A DNA stretch of 42,446 bases from Draconibacterium orientale (GTDB taxonomy: Bacteria; Bacteroidota; Bacteroidia; Bacteroidales; UBA1556). The notes below the pieces were generated by a model. That model saw only the letters and a list, made by a program, of their open reading frames with translations. It did not search any database and was not told the origin of the DNA. Positions 25,396-33,945 of this stretch are shown piece after piece. The stretch is taken from assembly GCA_020718275.1 (NCBI GenBank), contig DYSI01000010.1:1-42446 (forward strand), in the 5' to 3' direction. Every line of letters begins with the position of its first letter. Position 1 is the first letter of the stretch. A program made the translations under genes and the position numbers.

Positions 25396-25929
25396 ATGAG
25401 AAAACTCGATAATGAAGAACTCAATAGAGTGAGCGTTGAAGATTTCAAAAATCTTGAGAAAATGCCCCTCTATCTTGTGCTTGATAATATTCGAAGCCTA
25501 TCGAATGTAGGTTCCATCTTTCGAACGGCAGATGCTTTTATTGTACAAGAAATATTTTTGTGTGGAATTACCTCCAAGCCTCCCCATCCAGAAATTCATA
25601 AAACAGCCCTCGGTGCAACCGAAAGTGTTGATTGGCAATACCGTGATTCTACTTTAAGTCTGGTGAAAGAGCTTAAGGCAAATCAAGTTAAAGTGTATGC
25701 CGTTGAACAAGCTGAAGAAAGTGTTATGCTCGATGAAATGCATTTTAATTTTGACACGCCAGTTGCGCTTGTTTTCGGAAATGAAGTAAAGGGAGTGGAA
25801 CAAGCCGTTGTTGATTTGGTAGATGGCTGCATCGAAATACCTCAATTTGGCACTAAGCATTCCCTTAATGTTTCTATTTCAGCTGGTATTGCTATTTGGG
25901 AGGTCTTTCAACAGTATCAAAAGAGTTAA
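25396..25929 (+). CDS. SpoU/TrmH-family RNA 2'-O-methyltransferase
   Basis: A 177-residue SPOUT enzyme that transfers a methyl group from S-adenosylmethionine to a ribose 2'-OH of tRNA or rRNA. The three family motifs are present: NIRSLSNVGSIFRTADAF from N31 (motif 1, with R43), ALVFGNEVKGV (motif 2, E130), and IEIPQFGTKHSLNVSISAGI (motif 3, N158), which make the trefoil knot. It has no extra N-terminal RNA-binding domain, which is the size of TrmH- or TrmL-like stand-alone enzymes. The exact target nucleotide cannot be told from sequence; the usual choices are tRNA position 18 or 34. Confidence 0.93.
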   Translation: MRKLDNEELNRVSVEDFKNLEKMPLYLVLDNIRSLSNVGSIFRTADAFIVQEIFLCGITSKPPHPEIHKTALGATESVDWQYRDSTLSLVKELKANQVKVYAVEQAEESVMLDEMHFNFDTPVALVFGNEVKGVEQAVVDLVDGCIEIPQFGTKHSLNVSISAGIAIWEVFQQYQKS

Positions 25930-25968
25930 TAATCATTTCTTGCTTAAGCAACCAAGTTCAGAATGTAA

Positions 25969-25976
25969 TATCTTTG
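25969..25976 (+). promoter_or_regulatory. -7 promoter element of the lipoprotein gene
   Basis: TATCTTTG, exact TAnnTTTG match, 44 bases before the ATG at 26021. Confidence 0.45.
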
Positions 25977-26020
25977 CAATCTATTAATCAATTTATTTTT
26001 AACCCTAAAATACTTATAAC

Positions 26021-26842
26021 ATGAAAAAAATCAATTTTCTATTATTCTTGCTGCTTGGTATAAGCATTAGTTTTACCTCTTGTACAAAAGATAACGATTC
26101 AAAAGACACTACTACCCCACCAGTGACTAAGAAATATTACGTTTCTAAAACTACCAACGAAGACGGAACATATACCCAAATGACTTATTCGGCCGATAAG
26201 TTGATAACGAAAATCGAAGATTTTGACGCTCAAGGTAATTCTGCAGGTGATTACACACTTATCACTTATGCTTCTGGTAAAATTAGTGTTTTCGATGTTT
26301 ACGAAAGTGGTGCAGTTACAACGCAATTAAGTTTTAGTTATAACGCCAACGGAGGCTTTGATAAAGTAAATATTTCTACTGATCCCGGTACAGGTCTGGA
26401 GCCGGTAGGTTATTTTCAATACACCTATGCCGGAACCAAAATAGCTCAAGTTTCTACTTTTGGTGAGTTTATAGGGCAACCAATAGAAGTTGCTAAATCT
26501 CTTTTCACCTATTCTGGCGATAACGTTACCCTTAAGCAAGACTATTCCATGAACGCAATTTTTACCTTAGAACTCACTGGTACTTCTACCTTCGAATATG
26601 ATACCAAGACCAATCCTTACCGCAATATTGGAGTTAATGATTTGATGGGCGAAGTTCAATTTATGAGTGCTAATAATGTCACTAAAATAACTGTAAAAGA
26701 TGCGGCTGGTGTTACAATCGATGCTGATTCTTACAATAATGTTTATGAATATACTGCCGCTAATTTGCCAAGTAAATTAACCCAAACATCATTTGATAAT
26801 TCTACTACTGAGGTTATGCTTATAAGCTACATCGAGGAATAG
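26021..26842 (+). CDS. Lipoprotein of unknown function
   Basis: A 273-residue lipoprotein with lipobox SFTSC (Cys21) and the acidic/Asn start TKDNDSKD that in Bacteroidota can mark surface export of lipoproteins. The body has repeated strand-turn units reminiscent of YD/RHS-type short repeats (TNEDGTYTQMTYSADKLI, then IEDFDAQGNSAG and LSFSYNANGGFDK). I do not recognise a named domain. It appears to be a single-gene unit with its own -7 element upstream and a terminator hairpin downstream, where it faces the glycosyltransferase gene. Confidence 0.75.
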   Translation: MKKINFLLFLLLGISISFTSCTKDNDSKDTTTPPVTKKYYVSKTTNEDGTYTQMTYSADKLITKIEDFDAQGNSAGDYTLITYASGKISVFDVYESGAVTTQLSFSYNANGGFDKVNISTDPGTGLEPVGYFQYTYAGTKIAQVSTFGEFIGQPIEVAKSLFTYSGDNVTLKQDYSMNAIFTLELTGTSTFEYDTKTNPYRNIGVNDLMGEVQFMSANNVTKITVKDAAGVTIDADSYNNVYEYTAANLPSKLTQTSFDNSTTEVMLISYIEE

Positions 26843-26868
26843 TCTTTATCACTTTCTATGCAACATGC

Positions 26869-26902
26869 GCCCTTCAGAATCTTGGTTTTTGAAGGGCATT
26901 TT
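26869..26902. terminator. Hairpin terminator between convergent genes
   Basis: GCCCTTCA (26869-26876) and TGAAGGGC (26890-26897) form an 8-base stem with a T-rich loop, followed by ATTTT. On the minus strand the T tract is less clear, so it chiefly serves the plus-strand lipoprotein gene. Confidence 0.7.
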
Positions 26903-26924
26903 GCATTGATTAAGGTTTGTATTG

Positions 26925-28217
26925 CTAGATGGATTCGATAAGGCGAACCAGCTCATGGGTGAGATTGCGCCTACTGTATTGCTGGATTTGGCTATTAAGG
27001 GCTACATTAGGATCCTTTTTAGCATGATAGTAAAAGAGTAGTGATTCTTTAAAATCCTCAAATGCGTCAAAACCAATCATGCTTCCTGCATTGCATTCGG
27101 CTAAAATTTTCGCAGCATCGCCAGTGGGATGCCCGATGGATAAAATGGGTTTACCACTTGCTAGATATTCGAATAATTTACCAGAAACTACTCCCTTAGC
27201 ATTCAAGGTATTATTGAGCGGCAGATACAGCAAATCAGCGGTATCGATCACTGCTTGTAACTGATTATGCGGTAAATACGGAATAATCTGACAGACTTCT
27301 TTCAAATGATATTTCTCCAAAGATTCCCTTACCGAATAATCCAATTTTCCGACGAATATAAGACGAAAATCTCGCTTAAAATTTTCATTTTCAAGACGTA
27401 GACTATTGATAGATTCCCAAAATATAGGATGATTGCGATCTAGATTTATCGAGCCGATATGAAGAATATTAAACTGTTTGGAATCGTTTTGTTGCGTGGA
27501 TGGATGAAAGTCGGATTCGTCAAAACCATTGCTTATTAAGTCAACTTTGGCGCCTCTAATAGTTTCAAGCTCTTGCTGCATGGTAGCGCCAATGGCAATT
27601 ACGCTATCGGCTTTTTGCAAGACCTGTTTTTCCAATCGATGATGTTTTCGGTCAGCGGCAGCGCTGAGCATTAGCTCTTTGTAAAAATCAATATTGGTCC
27701 ATGGATCTCTAAAATCTGCTATCCATTTTATCGCCATTTTCTCTTTTAACTTCATCGCTATTAAATGCATGGAATGGGGAGGTCCTGTTGAGATAACCAT
27801 TTCAATGCCTTGATCCTGAATGTATTTTTGAAGGAATTTTACCGAAGGGCGCACCCAAAGAATTCTCGCATCCGGAATAAAAAAGTTACCGCGTATCCAA
27901 ATACTCATGCGCTCGGTAAATTTATCTCTCGATCCTTTGTCTTCAGATAGAAAGCCAGCATTTACCTTTCCTTTTTTTCCTGTTAGTGTTTTATAAAAGC
28001 TATAAGGTTCAAAAATCGGTTGCTTTATCACCACCATTTGATCGTTGAGGTCTGACATCAAACTTTCGTCCGTAGCAGGTGCTTCGGGATTGGAAGGGGT
28101 GTAAATATGTGGTTGCCAGCCAAATTCGGGAAGATATTTAGCAAATTTAAGCCAGCGTTGAACCCCAGCGCCACCACTAGGAGGCCAATAATAGCTTATA
28201 ATTAGTACTTTTTTCAA
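26925..28217 (-). CDS. Glycosyltransferase family 4 protein
   Basis: A GT-B glycosyltransferase that would transfer a sugar from a nucleotide or lipid donor, probably for a surface polysaccharide or glycolipid. N-terminal KKVLIISYYWPPSGGAGVQRW has the glycine-rich loop, DFRDPW is in the N-domain, and SGKLFEYLASGKPILSIG is the C-terminal donor-site motif with the conserved Glu. I place the start at TTG 28217 (430 residues): it follows AGAGG by 7 bases and leads straight into the first strand. The longer frame to 28274 also starts with TTG and would overlap the YfhO gene. With this start the gap to YfhO is 23 bases. The gene order DUF4834-YfhO-GT4 is common in the phylum. Confidence 0.87.
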   Translation of the reverse strand: MKKVLIISYYWPPSGGAGVQRWLKFAKYLPEFGWQPHIYTPSNPEAPATDESLMSDLNDQMVVIKQPIFEPYSFYKTLTGKKGKVNAGFLSEDKGSRDKFTERMSIWIRGNFFIPDARILWVRPSVKFLQKYIQDQGIEMVISTGPPHSMHLIAMKLKEKMAIKWIADFRDPWTNIDFYKELMLSAAADRKHHRLEKQVLQKADSVIAIGATMQQELETIRGAKVDLISNGFDESDFHPSTQQNDSKQFNILHIGSINLDRNHPIFWESINSLRLENENFKRDFRLIFVGKLDYSVRESLEKYHLKEVCQIIPYLPHNQLQAVIDTADLLYLPLNNTLNAKGVVSGKLFEYLASGKPILSIGHPTGDAAKILAECNAGSMIGFDAFEDFKESLLFYYHAKKDPNVALNSQIQQYSRRNLTHELVRLIESI

Positions 28218-28240
28218 ATTTTGACCTCTTTGATAAACGT

Positions 28241-30979
28241 TTAATTCTCCTTGCGTCGAACAAAAAACTCCCAATAAGTGGTAAACAACACAAGCAGAAT
28301 CAACAAGGAGGAAGAAATTAAAGTGATTTGCTTTCCAATAAAATAGGAGGAAGGCTCAAATTTGAATACCAAAGTATGATCACCGGCGGGCACCACCAAA
28401 CTTCTCAAAACATAATTAGCGCGGATATAATCTACCTTTTTACCATCGAGATAAGCGTTCCAGCCTTTGTTATAGTATATTTCGGAAAATACCGCTAGCT
28501 GACTGCGATCTGCATGGGTAGTGTATTTAAGTTCGTTAGGCGCATACGAGCTCAATTGAATGCTTGCGGTTGGCGAATATTCAAAAGTGTGCTGATCCAA
28601 ATAGGCTTTGAAACGCTTGTCAACTACTGCTGTTTCAGCGGGTTTGAAGTCGTAGATTTCTCGCATCTCGAATTGCTTACTGGCTAATAAATTACCATTT
28701 TCTAAATTGCTCAAATCGATAAAATTTGAATCTGTATTTGAAGGGTCATTGCCCACCACATAAGTAATACCAGCCTTAATTGGCAATCGACTCAAGCTAA
28801 TTTTCTTTTCGGTTTCATCAAAACCAATTGTAAATATTGGGGAAGTCCACAAAATTGTATCGATAGATTGCAAAGGACGTCCATAAACTGATAATTTTGA
28901 AATGTCGCCTAGCGCTTTGATTTCAATTACCCGACCTAAATGAATAATTTCATGATCGGCATTATTGACCCAATTGATATTTTTTACAAACCATGCATTG
29001 CCTAGGGCAGAAGGATTCATCTGTGCTTGTGGGGCTTGCTCCTGACCACCAACTATAAAGTATTTGGTATTGAGCATATTAAGCACTTCCATATTTCCAA
29101 CCGACAGATGATGTTCAATTAAATCTTGATATCTCCGTAATTTGGCGCCATGGTATCCGCCGATCGATTTATGGTTGTAGGAAGTGGATGCGTCGTTGAA
29201 AGTGTTGACAGTGGTATTGAAAACTCTGAAATCCAGTGATTTATCTTGCAAAATTTGACGGTCGGCATCAGTCATGGCATAAGGAATTTTTGCCTTCGAT
29301 TTTTTCTCATAACTGTCATCATTCAAAAAACGATGGTTGACAGCTGCCAAATCGATAAAAATCAGTAGACCAATTACGCCATAAAAAGCATATTTGTTAA
29401 ACTGTTTGCGACCATATCCGAATATCAGTCCAGCGGCTAGCACTATAAAAAGGAAAGAGCGCATACTGTCGGCTTTGAAAATACTCATGCGCACATTGGC
29501 GAGCTCATCAAATAGTTCTTGATACAGCATGGCTTGATCTGGATATTGTTTTTGCAAACTGGCTAACTGTTCTAAATCCATTTTATTCAAAAAGCTAAAG
29601 AAAGTATCGGGCAACAGATAGAATACCAAGGACAAACCTCCTGTTAGCGCCAATGAAATATACAAAGCCCTAGCATTCTCTTTGAGTAATTGTGGTCGTT
29701 TTATAATGGCATCGAGCGCCAAAATGGCCAATAAAACCATAGTCAATTCGGCAATCACCAGTATCATGGAAACGGTTCGGAATTTATTGTAGGCTGGGAA
29801 ATAGTCGAAAAATAGATTACTGAAAGCCATCCAGTTATGACCCCAACTAAGGAAAATACTAATCAGTGTTACCGCTAAAAGCGACCATTTCAATCGGCCT
29901 GGAACAATTAATAATCCCAATATAAATAGAAAAACGATAATCGCTCCAACGTAAACAGGTCCGCTAGTCATGGGTTGATCTCCCCAATAAGTACCAATTT
30001 GGGCAATATTCTGACGATATTGGGGATTTGCTTCGTCCAAAGCTTTTGGGGCGTATTGGCTAATGGGAATGCTACCACCGCCTTTGGCATTTGGAATCAT
30101 CAAAGTCCATGTTTCATCTATTCCGTAGCTCCACTGCGTTGCATAATCCTTGTCTAGTCCTGATGATTTGATATGCTTGTCAAAAGTCAATTCCGACTTC
30201 CCACGAATAGTTTCGGGTGAATATTCGTAAGTAGTCCAATAGTTATTCAGGTTGACGGCCACCGCCAGCAATAAACCGATAAAAAGTACACCAACTGCTT
30301 TTGTAAAATGCAGTAACTGCTTTTCGCGAATAGCGCCCCATAATTCCGAAGCGCCGTAAGCCAATACAATAAACATCAGATAATAAGCTATTTGAGGGTG
30401 ATTGGTGTATAGCTCCAGCGCCATGAAAAGGGCGAAGAATGTTCCTCCAATCAAATACTTTTTGGATCTAAAAGTGTAAATGATGAATGCCAGAGTAGGC
30501 GCCATATAGCCGATTGCATGGGCTTTGGAGTTGTGTCCCGCTTCCAAAATGATAAAAAAGTAGCTCGAAAAGCCAAAAGCTAGTGCTCCGATAATACTTA
30601 GCCAGGGGTCTACCTTGAGGACTAGAAGCAAAATAAAGAAGCCGAGCATGTATAAAAAAACATAATCGGCAGGGCGGGGCAGCGATAAACGGAAAAGGTA
30701 GCTGTCTATATAACGTAGTAAATTTTCCTTCTTCGAGACAGAAACTTGATAAGCAGGCATTCCTCCAAAAAGCGAATTGGTCCAAAGGGCTTCTTTCCCA
30801 TCATTTGCTTGGCGGTAATCGACCACCTCCTTCGAGACGCCTAGAAAAGTTTTGTTATCACCTTGTCTTACCTGTTTACCTTGCCATAATGGTCCAAAAT
30901 AAACTAATACTACTATCAAGAAAGTTAGTATCCCGACTCCATAAGGCAGCCATTTTTTAAAATCGATTTTTGTGCTCAT
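28241..30979 (-). CDS. YfhO-family polytopic membrane protein
   Basis: A 912-residue inner membrane protein. About 12 or more hydrophobic helices fill residues 12-550, with a GT-C-like arrangement: LVYFGPLWQGKQVRQGD near the N-terminus provides the first-loop acidic residue. The C-terminal third (about 560-880) is an extracytoplasmic mixed domain, followed by a last helix near 885-905. YfhO relatives in Firmicutes help decorate lipoteichoic acids; here the partner GT4 gene 23 bases downstream suggests a lipid-linked sugar pathway. It starts only 3 bases after the DUF4834 stop, so the three genes form an operon. Confidence 0.9.
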   Translation of the reverse strand: MSTKIDFKKWLPYGVGILTFLIVVLVYFGPLWQGKQVRQGDNKTFLGVSKEVVDYRQANDGKEALWTNSLFGGMPAYQVSVSKKENLLRYIDSYLFRLSLPRPADYVFLYMLGFFILLLVLKVDPWLSIIGALAFGFSSYFFIILEAGHNSKAHAIGYMAPTLAFIIYTFRSKKYLIGGTFFALFMALELYTNHPQIAYYLMFIVLAYGASELWGAIREKQLLHFTKAVGVLFIGLLLAVAVNLNNYWTTYEYSPETIRGKSELTFDKHIKSSGLDKDYATQWSYGIDETWTLMIPNAKGGGSIPISQYAPKALDEANPQYRQNIAQIGTYWGDQPMTSGPVYVGAIIVFLFILGLLIVPGRLKWSLLAVTLISIFLSWGHNWMAFSNLFFDYFPAYNKFRTVSMILVIAELTMVLLAILALDAIIKRPQLLKENARALYISLALTGGLSLVFYLLPDTFFSFLNKMDLEQLASLQKQYPDQAMLYQELFDELANVRMSIFKADSMRSFLFIVLAAGLIFGYGRKQFNKYAFYGVIGLLIFIDLAAVNHRFLNDDSYEKKSKAKIPYAMTDADRQILQDKSLDFRVFNTTVNTFNDASTSYNHKSIGGYHGAKLRRYQDLIEHHLSVGNMEVLNMLNTKYFIVGGQEQAPQAQMNPSALGNAWFVKNINWVNNADHEIIHLGRVIEIKALGDISKLSVYGRPLQSIDTILWTSPIFTIGFDETEKKISLSRLPIKAGITYVVGNDPSNTDSNFIDLSNLENGNLLASKQFEMREIYDFKPAETAVVDKRFKAYLDQHTFEYSPTASIQLSSYAPNELKYTTHADRSQLAVFSEIYYNKGWNAYLDGKKVDYIRANYVLRSLVVPAGDHTLVFKFEPSSYFIGKQITLISSSLLILLVLFTTYWEFFVRRKEN

Positions 30980-30982
30980 AGT

Positions 30983-31261
30983 TTATTTTTTATCGTCTTT
31001 AATTTCTTCATAATCAATATATTCTCCCAAATCAACCTTGTCGTTTGTGGGATTACTCTGCGATTTGAAATTAGTCTTGAATTTTACTTCTCCTTCTCTC
31101 TTTTTAGCTTCTTCAGGATTGCTATATCCTTGCTGATTATTAAATTTTTCTTGCGCTTTACTAATCCAGCGCTTTGCTAAATAGGGCAATACTAAGCGTG
31201 TAAGTACTCTTAGTCCATAATAAATTAATAGTAGAATTAATATAAATCTAAAAAATGCCAT
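30983..31261 (-). CDS. DUF4834 family small membrane protein
   Basis: A 92-residue protein with one N-terminal hydrophobic segment (residues 3-24, FFRFILILLLIYYGLRVLTR), a basic stretch, and a charged C-terminal tail ending YIDYEEIKDDKK. This is the Bacteroidota DUF4834 family; function unknown. Its stop lies 3 bases from the YfhO start. CGAAAATA at 31286-31293 (minus strand TATTTTCG) is a one-mismatch -7 element 25 bases upstream and probably drives the DUF4834-YfhO-GT4 operon. Confidence 0.85.
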   Translation of the reverse strand: MAFFRFILILLLIYYGLRVLTRLVLPYLAKRWISKAQEKFNNQQGYSNPEEAKKREGEVKFKTNFKSQSNPTNDKVDLGEYIDYEEIKDDKK

Positions 31262-31423
31262 AGTAGGTTTCTTTGAAATAAAGTGCGAAAATAAAGATTT
31301 TTAAGCGATGTACAAATGTCAATTATCGTTAATATTGTAGGGATTCCTATTTTGGCTTGGTGGTAATCGCAAGCCAATCGGTAATTCTTTTTTTTAATAA
31401 TTAATTTGCTAAACCTTTGTTAT

Positions 31424-31888
31424 ATGGATAGAAGTAATTTTTTAAAAGTATTAGGTTTTGGAACCGCTGGCTTGCTTATCCCCAATACCATTTTATCCCG
31501 TAAACCTATTAAAATTTATGATAATTATATTAAGGGAATTCCTCATTATGATTACAAGACTGTTTTTGGTTTAGTCAAAAAGGGTGAGCCTTTGACCTTG
31601 AAACGGGAATTGAGCAATTTGTATGATAGTTTTGCAATTGAGGTTTACTATAAGGATTTTAAATTAGGATATGTGGCTGCGTACGAAAATATTGTCATGT
31701 CGAATATAATGGATCAAGGGGTAGAACTCAAAGCCTTGATTAGTAAAGTTCATCATCAAGGAAAATCATACAACGATATTGCCATGGAAGTTTACGCCGA
31801 GGTGATTATCGCGAATCCTAAAGTTATTCCGAATGCTAATCTAGAAAGTCCGGCCGATGATTTGGAGGATTTGTATCGCTTAACTTAA
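31424..31888 (+). CDS. Exported HIRAN-domain protein
   Basis: A 154-residue protein. The N-terminus MDRSNFLKVLGFGTAGLLIP is Tat-signal-like but has RS where the twin arginine is expected, so the export route is uncertain (Tat, Sec, or a membrane anchor). The body from about residue 38 is a HIRAN domain: GIPHYDYKTVFGLVKKGEPL, LKRELSNLYDSFAIEVYY, KLGYVAAYENIVMSNIMDQG. HIRAN in Rad5/HLTF helicases binds DNA 3' ends, but an exported stand-alone HIRAN cannot be assumed to do so. I chose ATG 31424 over the TTG-initiated longer frame because it places the signal at the N-terminus. It converges on the GT51 gene, 27 bases away. Confidence 0.8.
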   Translation: MDRSNFLKVLGFGTAGLLIPNTILSRKPIKIYDNYIKGIPHYDYKTVFGLVKKGEPLTLKRELSNLYDSFAIEVYYKDFKLGYVAAYENIVMSNIMDQGVELKALISKVHHQGKSYNDIAMEVYAEVIIANPKVIPNANLESPADDLEDLYRLT

Positions 31889-31915
31889 TTCGGCAGTAGC
31901 AACGCTAAGGGGGCT

Positions 31916-33865
31916 CTACAACAGCGTTGTATCGGATTTAAGTAGCAAGTCTTTAGCAGGGCCGAGGATTACAACTGAGGGTTTCAAATTGTCAAACTCT
32001 TGCTGGCTGATGACTCCATTTTTAAGCATTCTATTGGCGATATTTTGGTAATAATGCTCATGATAGGGCTTCAATTGCGCTTGTGAATCGAAAGATGATC
32101 TGAACCATTTTGGCTTTGGGACAATGCTGGCCATAAAGATGGCTTCCGCTAAATTAATTTGCGAAACATCTTTATTGAAATAAAACATCGAAGCTTCATT
32201 GGCACCATAAATACCTGGCCCCCATTCAATAATGTTGAGATAAACCTCCATCATGCGTTGCTTGGAGGCAATTCGGTTACTCTCGATAAGCCAAACCAAA
32301 ATCGCTTCCTCTAGTTTGCGACTAATTGTTTTGTTGCGCGTGAGGTATACGTTTTTAACCAATTGCATACTGATGGTGCTGCCGCCACGAACAAAACGTC
32401 TTGCTTTGAGATTGGTAACCATAGAGCTACGAAATGCGCTTTTCGAAAAGCCATTGTGGTAAAAGAATCCTAAGTCTTCGGAATACAAAATTACATTCAC
32501 CAAATGGGGTGGTATCTGCAGCATGCTGCGGAAGTTTGGATTTGCTGGTCCTACTTCTAAACTCCTAACGGCTTCTCCCTTCTCAAAAGCGGTGTAAATA
32601 AATGACTCATTGAGTTTGGCTAAATTGGATTCGCCATAATGATTAATTCTAAAATTGCGGCGCTTCATCCTTGAGTCGAATTGCAAACTATCCAATTGGT
32701 CAAAATCGATGAGGAGGTTGAGATTATAGGCCAATTCTCCCGAAACCTTTATTCCATCTAGGTTGTTGAACAAGCCCTTTGGCAATGAAAGAAAGAAATC
32801 CTGAGCAGTAAACCACGGCTTGTGAATCTTTAGCTCGATGGTTTGGTGGGGCTTTTTGGTGTAGGCGATGTAGGGGTGAAAGCTTATTTTATTGAAAACA
32901 AACTCCGAACAGCTATCTAATGCAATGCGGTGGTCGGTAATATCAATCTTGTATTGGATCTTGCCGTTGTTGAGAATTATATCTTGTCCAGAAATTCGTT
33001 TATTGTTAATTATCAAGCCTTTAACGCTGGTGTTTCCACGCAATTGGGTGAGTGATTCGTTGGTTGTTTCCTCCACAAACTTAAACTGGATGGTGTCAAA
33101 GGCTATCAGTGTGCTAAATTTATGCGCAAGATATGGAATACTCACTTTAGCGGTATCTGCCGAAAACCATTTGCATTCAATCATTTTTTCACTAGGATTC
33201 AGCACTCCTTCTATCGTCCAAAAATGCTTGATCTTTTCTTCTGTCACTTCCACCATCGATGAAAATTGATGCTCTTCAACCGCTAATTTTGCCAAATAGA
33301 GTGATAATTGGTAGTCGCGTAAATCGGCTTTTATGGTGAAGTCGTTGATTGTAATGTTTGAGGGTATCAGATTAAATAGAATTCCAAGGATATTCGAAGC
33401 CCGTTCGGCATAGCTACCCTTGTTAAAATCTTCCTTTGGAAGGCTATCCAGTTCTTGGTCGTTATTAGCTATAAAATTGGAATAATTGTCGCCTAACGAA
33501 TCCCTCTTAACCGACAATTGTGTTTTATCGAGTTTGAAATCAATTAAATTGACTTTGAAAATTAACATATCCCAAAAACTCAAGCGGACGTATGCAGATT
33601 TTACTTTGAGCAAGGTGTCCTTGTGTTCCGCTTTGACAAAGATGTCATCTACTTGCACTCCTGAAAGTCCTTTGAAGCGAATTTTTCCGATATGTAGCTC
33701 AGCCTGATGACTTTCTCCATATTGTTGCGCTTTTTGGTGGACGAGATAATTAGCCAATGGATTGCGAAAAATGAAAACTACAAGTTGTACCAACATAAAA
33801 ATCAGCAGGATCCAAATGATGATTTTCTTCAAAGGAATACGATTAAATTTATGCAATACGTTCAT
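31916..33865 (-). CDS. AsmA-like / GT51 peptidoglycan glycosyltransferase fusion
   Basis: A 649-residue membrane protein. After one N-terminal helix (about 15-33) residues 35-430 carry a long beta-rich region with the pattern of AsmA-type proteins (VHQKAQQYGESHQAELHIGK, then LKVKSAYVRLSFWDMLIFKV), probably periplasmic. Residues about 445-610 are a GT51 glycosyltransferase: the catalytic Glu is E463 in YSEDLGFFYHNG, then RGGSTISMQLVKNVYL, RKLEEAILVWLIE, and MEVYLNIIEWGPGIYG. There is no transpeptidase domain, so it polymerises glycan chains only, as MtgA does. ATG at 33865 follows GGAAAC; the extension to 33877 starts with TTG. CAAAAGTA at 33901-33908 is an exact minus-strand -7 element. The assignment of the N-terminal half is less certain than the GT51. 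Confidence 0.87.
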   Translation of the reverse strand: MNVLHKFNRIPLKKIIIWILLIFMLVQLVVFIFRNPLANYLVHQKAQQYGESHQAELHIGKIRFKGLSGVQVDDIFVKAEHKDTLLKVKSAYVRLSFWDMLIFKVNLIDFKLDKTQLSVKRDSLGDNYSNFIANNDQELDSLPKEDFNKGSYAERASNILGILFNLIPSNITINDFTIKADLRDYQLSLYLAKLAVEEHQFSSMVEVTEEKIKHFWTIEGVLNPSEKMIECKWFSADTAKVSIPYLAHKFSTLIAFDTIQFKFVEETTNESLTQLRGNTSVKGLIINNKRISGQDIILNNGKIQYKIDITDHRIALDSCSEFVFNKISFHPYIAYTKKPHQTIELKIHKPWFTAQDFFLSLPKGLFNNLDGIKVSGELAYNLNLLIDFDQLDSLQFDSRMKRRNFRINHYGESNLAKLNESFIYTAFEKGEAVRSLEVGPANPNFRSMLQIPPHLVNVILYSEDLGFFYHNGFSKSAFRSSMVTNLKARRFVRGGSTISMQLVKNVYLTRNKTISRKLEEAILVWLIESNRIASKQRMMEVYLNIIEWGPGIYGANEASMFYFNKDVSQINLAEAIFMASIVPKPKWFRSSFDSQAQLKPYHEHYYQNIANRMLKNGVISQQEFDNLKPSVVILGPAKDLLLKSDTTLL

Positions 33866-33900
33866 AAGTGTTTCCAAAAGGCTGGTATTTAATTCGACTG

Positions 33901-33908
33901 CAAAAGTA
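33901..33908 (-). promoter_or_regulatory. -7 promoter element of the GT51 gene
   Basis: On the minus strand TACTTTTG, exact TAnnTTTG match, 35 bases before the ATG at 33865. Confidence 0.5.
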
Positions 33909-33945
33909 AATTATTTTGAGCCATTAAATTGACTCGAAAAAATCG

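Noticed and set aside
31899-31930. Inverted repeat CAACGCT ... AGCGTTG between the HIRAN and GT51 genes
   Set aside because: Seven perfect pairs but no T tract on either strand, and it overlaps the GT51 coding end; not convincing as a terminator.
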